Origin: Branchinecta lynchi
Lineage: Eukaryota > Arthropoda > Branchiopoda > Anostraca > Branchinectidae
Assembly: GCA_023053575.1 (NCBI GenBank)
Contig: JAKZAP010000016.1
Location: 16,634,030-16,698,029 of the forward strand
Reading direction: 5' to 3'
Length of the DNA: 64,000 bases
Shown: in pieces, positions 60,108-64,000 of the stretch
How positions within the stretch are numbered: the stretch's first letter is position 1
Layout: each line of letters starts with the position of its first letter
Program-made: the position numbers and the translations under genes
Notes under the pieces: generated by a model
Database searches by the model: none
What the model saw: only the letters and a program-made list of their open reading frames with translations
What the model was told of the DNA's origin: nothing

Positions 60108-62016
60108 CAGGGGTAGCCGGAAGAGGAGTGGGATTCAGCCCCCCTGCCTTTTGCCAAGTCTTTCCAGTCGTTTATTTTGGCCTCGCCGAGGTCCCCGGCA
60201 TTCATTTTAATTAGAAACAATCCGAGTCGTTTAAAAAAATCTGTTACTTTTGGCTCTGCCCAGTTTCAGTGGTAAAAACCCGTCCTTAAAGACCAGCCGA
60301 GTCGTTTAAACCAGGTTGCATACCCCGTTAGGTCGGAGACGTGATTCAGGGTGGCAGCTATTTGGCTACCTGTTCTACTCCCATGTGATTTGTATCTGCC
60401 TCACTTGGGTATCAGTCGTTTATTTTGGCCTTGCCGAGGTCCCGGGCATTCATTTTAGTTAAAAACAATCCTAGTCGTTTAAAAACCGACTCTTTTTACG
60501 AAAAATCGCGGCGCTTCGCCCCAATTAAGCTTTTTTTTTACCGACTGTTCAACACAATTGGGGGGGGGGACTTCCCCTCCAAACGTGATGCCCCTGTATG
60601 CTAGTGTTAACGCACATCTGAATAGCCTTCCTAAAATTCAGCATACGCATGCTACTCGAAAATGATCTCTTTTAAGTTAAAGTTATTCCAAAATCGAACT
60701 TCTTGGTCTGTGTAGATAGCTCTTTAGTCGCGTATTGAGAGTCGGACCTAATTTCGTGGTAAAGTCGCAGATGAAGATTGACGAAGATTACTTACTTTTA
60801 TTACTTACTTAAACCTTTCAGATTTGCTTGTTTATGCTGCATTGGGGAAAGATATAGTGTATCTATCGGGCGAAAGACAAAAGTTTGGTTTGTAAATGAA
60901 TCGGGGTTTGTTTTTACACAGAACGAATCACATTCTGCAAACCAGTTTTAAGTTGCAATCCTTCAGATGTAGCGTTACCTGTTTAGTTTTCGTCATGAAA
61001 GTACAGTTTGTCGAATGAAAAATAAAACGGTAAGTCTCGTCGGCGAACCGATGTCTTTTCCTATCTGTAAACTCCTGTCGGGCGAAGACCAAAAGGTTGT
61101 TACCATATTACGTCCTTCAATCCGAATTTTTTTTTAAATGCACTGGCACACCTATTTTTCTCGTTTCGTTTCTGATGAAGTGTGTTTTTAACGTGAAAAT
61201 TCCTTTTTTTGGTATTATAGTCCGGAACAAATCTACTTTATTTTCGATCGGCACTATTTTGTCACTTTTGATTTCATAGCTATTCCTTTTCTTCTTACTC
61301 ATCATTCATTCATAAATCCGGATTTGTTTTAATGCACTGGAAAACCTGCTTTCCTCGTTTTGCTTCTGAATAAGAGTGTCTTGAACGTGAAAATTACTTT
61401 TTTTGCTATTAATTCGCAACAAATCTACTTTGAGTCTGCTTTGTTTTCTATGGCCAATATTTTGTAACTTTTTTCGACGGACAGATTTGTGATTTCATAG
61501 CTTTTTTTTCCTTCTCAATGGGATCGCAAAAAGACGCTCTGCTCCTCGGCGTGTCAGTCACAAAATTTCGCCTGTGGCGCTCATAGTATTCTTTATTTAG
61601 AGGAACGGTGTGTCATTTACTTGGCGATTTGGCCTGGAATTTTCTAGATTTCAAACACATTAAAGGCTAGAATCTTTCTAGAAAAAAGCAGATTAAAAAA
61701 ATTTCGCCTGCGGCGCTTGCTTTAATTTGTCCCGGGTACAGGCGTTGAAAGCTTTCCTCTCTGGCGAAATCTAAAATGTAAAGTTGAGGCTATGAAGGTA
61801 TGTACATAAAAAATTTAATTACAAGAATAATTTCAGCTGATGTATTGCAGCTAATTTTGCACCGGCTTTATTATTTGTTGGTGGGGAACGTGCGCCAGTG
61901 CCGTGTAGTGGCAACAGTTCTGTTTTGTCTGTACTTGCGAGTCGTATGTTACGACCCAGGAGTCGTTCAAATGAGGGGTTTCACCCCCTTGGCCTTAGTG
62001 CTTCGGGCCATCCCTG
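60108..62016. mobile_element. hAT-like element (family D) with perfect TCCCGATA target duplication
   Basis: It begins CAGGGGTAGCCGGAAG and ends, inverted, CAGGGATGGCCCGAAG. TCCCGATA is present on both sides (60100-60107, 62017-62024). The 1.9-kb interior has no transposase that I can recognise. It contains a tandemly repeated AT-rich unit (from 61090 and 61310) and GCCTGCGGCGC motifs shared with the copies at 39.0 and 55.1 kb. A stretch ending at 60595 (GATGCCCCTG) resembles family E ends and may be nested. Confidence 0.7.
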
Positions 62017-62214
62017 TCCCGATAGTGCCGGATCCGATCCAGTTCTATAAGTTGACGATTCTCTAGGGTTTCATTCTTTTTCTTTTCATCAAGCCCGGTC
62101 TCGATCACCCTATTATGAGAGTGCCATGGGATTTCAAATGCTCCACCTTCCAGTAGTTTTTGGATCTGATACGAAGTTGAAATGAAAATTCGAAGCATGT
62201 ATTATTTCCAATCA

Positions 62215-62620
62215 TCAAGTTTCATTCAGTTCTGATCACCGGTTCAAAAGTTCGGCCAGCAGAGTTTCATCGTCCTAGCACGTCTGGAAGTATGTGAACT
62301 CGCGGTCACCGAAATCGCAGGGAAACCCCCTCTAACTCCCCCAAAGTGTCCCGATCCGGTCAGGTTTTGTCAATAATGTATCTAGGCCTAATGCTTGTTC
62401 CTTCGTGACATTTCTGGTGCGCCGCCTGAAACTCTCCCCACAGTTATTGGATACTGTCTTGATTTGAAACAGAACATCTGAGGCACTTCAGGCACTTGCT
62501 CTTGCCAGTTATCAAGTTTCATTCACGTCTGATCACCCAATCGAAAGTCATGAAATTCCGCCTCCGCCACGGTGGTCGGATAAGAGAGGTGGCTATTGCC
62601 AAGTTAATCTGGTGGTGGCG
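62215..62620 (-). repeat. Family B repeat, inverted, partial
   Basis: It contains TTTCATCGTCCTAGCAC, TGATCACC..TTC.AAAGT twice and GTGGTCGGATAAG. No hairpin end is seen. Confidence 0.5.
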
Positions 62621-62624
62621 TGGG

Positions 62625-63429
62625 TAAGTGGCGTTCCAAGAACCTGAGGTGGGACGTTTAAGATATTTTTAACTTAGGACCCTAAGTTTAAAAAGTGCCC
62701 GGCAGCTTGTATCGCAAAATCAGTTTTCTTTGTGCTGTACATTATTTTAACACTTGATAAATATTCCCGCCGTCATGACTTTGAACAGTTTTTTCTTCTA
62801 AATTTCTGATAAAAATGAAGAAAAGATGTCCCAAAGAAAACCTGATCATCCGTTCTCACCGACAATATTTTTTTTTTTTTTACTGCAAAAAAGGAACAAG
62901 TAGAACAATTGACATTTGTTTGGATTTTGAACTGATTTTAAACACGAAAGTCAGTACAACAGAAACAGAAACTGATACTTAGTTTTTAGTTATGTATAAA
63001 TTTAAAAGTAAGATGTTTCGAAAGGCTAATCTGTTTCTAGGCGACCTGAATTATTTCTTGAAGTTTGCCCAGCAACTCGCCCATTTGTCTACTGAGGTTT
63101 GTGTTATCTTTGTAACTGTATTCTTTGAATGAAAGGTAAATAAATTTCCAAAATACAACACCAAAAATGCAATACGGACTGAACGAACTAGACAAATATA
63201 TTATAAAAACAAACAACAGAGCAATGCGGGTTCGGTTTCGATGACTGCAAATACAGAGAAAATAACTAATAAGAAATGTTCAGATTGGTCTAAATCGGTT
63301 TATAAAATAGGCCTAGTGCATTTTGCTAAAATTTTCATGTATCTGATCACTATGGTGACTTATTTGCCCGGGAGACTAGAAAAGCATTCACCCGTAGTTC
63401 TGCGGATTCATAAATTCCCATTCTAAAAC
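62625..63429. other. Unassigned stretch
   Basis: AT-rich with a T-run at 62866-62881. No gene or family match was recognised. Confidence 0.4.
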
Positions 63430-63545
63430 ATACACTCAATGCACTGTCCAGGGAGCCGTACTTTTTGTTGTACGGACTAAAATACCGATAGTTTTCACGG
63501 AAACCAAACCATATTAGCTATAATTCCTGGATTCGACGTCTGTCA
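63430..63545 (+). repeat. Partial copy of the 1.55-kb palindrome arm end
   Basis: It shares CACTGTC.AGGGA.CCG, TACGGACTA, GATAGTT.TCACGGAAACCA and AGCTA..ATTCC with 1557-1665. Confidence 0.5.
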
Positions 63546-64000
63546 ATCGACGATTCCCGTCGAACTATATGTTCGGGTAAAAAATTATTGTCATACACGG
63601 ATTCACCATCTCTTTACCCCTAAATCGAATATCTAATCAACTACAAATAAAACTCTAACTTTTAACAAACTTTCCGGTTTTGGTCGGATTCCGGGCGAAC
63701 TACTTTTCCGATGGCCAAATGGTTTTCACCATCGTGTTCAACATGACTTCTTACCCCATAATCTGTTTCCCACATTATCTGTTTAAATATATTTGCCCCT
63801 TAATCTAAAACCCATCCCCCACCCCTAAATGTAGGGCTAAATAGCCCATCTACGAGCTTGACCTTACTCTTGACCCAAAGAATCCTCACACCAAGTTTCA
63901 TCAAAATATCTCATTCCCTTCGAGAGTTACAGTGCGCACAGACGGGCGGACGGACAGACAGACAGACGGACAACTTTTGCGATGTCATAGGTATCCCTCC
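63546..64000 (+). repeat. Family A copy 5, running off the window
   Basis: Core units (TTTCCGGTTTTGGTCGGATT, GGCGAACTACTTTTCCG) and the end block up to GGACAACTTTTGCGATGTC are present. It is on the same strand as the other four copies. Confidence 0.65.

Overview
The window looks like repeat-rich nuclear DNA of an invertebrate, most likely an arthropod. It has one intron-split gene, (A)n and microsatellite-tailed LINEs, hAT-type DNA transposons with 8-bp target duplications, tRNA-derived SINE-like pieces and many tandem repeats. The arthropod guess rests on the one host gene, which encodes a CLIP-domain trypsin-like protease, a combination typical of arthropod haemolymph cascades. The species cannot be named from the sequence.

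Host gene. Seven minus-strand exons between about 57.5 kb and 13.07 kb join in perfect reading phase into one CLIP-domain serine protease. In transcript order they are 57541-57225 (CLIP domain), 49047-48840 (last two CLIP cysteines, Ser/Thr-rich linker, RIVGG activation site), 47844-47715 (catalytic His), 31693-31533 (catalytic Asp), 29628-29530, 16056-15899 (specificity Asp) and 13229-13068 (catalytic Ser, stop). The start codon and signal peptide exon were not found and may lie past 57.6 kb or outside the window. Introns range from 1.0 to 16.0 kb and are filled with transposons.

Transposons. The best preserved is a complete-looking L1/Tx1-type LINE (about 19.9-25.49 kb, plus strand, poly(A) tail), antisense in a 13.5-kb intron. 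Its ORF1 ends in the slippery heptamer A_AAA_AAC directly followed by UAA, and ORF2 is open in exactly the -1 frame without a usable AUG before its endonuclease. This suggests a gag-pol-like fusion by programmed -1 frameshifting. Broken CR1/L2-like LINEs lie at 3.3-5.6 kb (one nested in another), 16.1-17.9, 30.9-31.5, 35.5-36.5 and 41.0-42.8 kb. Further reverse transcriptase remnants lie at 26.2-27.1, 50.3-50.9 and 55.7-55.9 kb. hAT-type elements with recognisable 8-bp target duplications are at 6150-7213, 12543-12880, 29930-30397, 52621-54624 (with a broken transposase) and 60108-62016.

Repeats. There are three large palindromes (1550-3146, 44334-44603, 45883-47495), a near-perfect 100-bp-arm hairpin (15284-15520), five same-strand copies of a repeat with a tandem core (family A), a dispersed family starting in a short hairpin (family B), roughly 115-bp monomers at four places (family C), and several local tandem arrays. 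From 1 to 13.0 kb, downstream of the protease gene, I see only repeats and no host gene.
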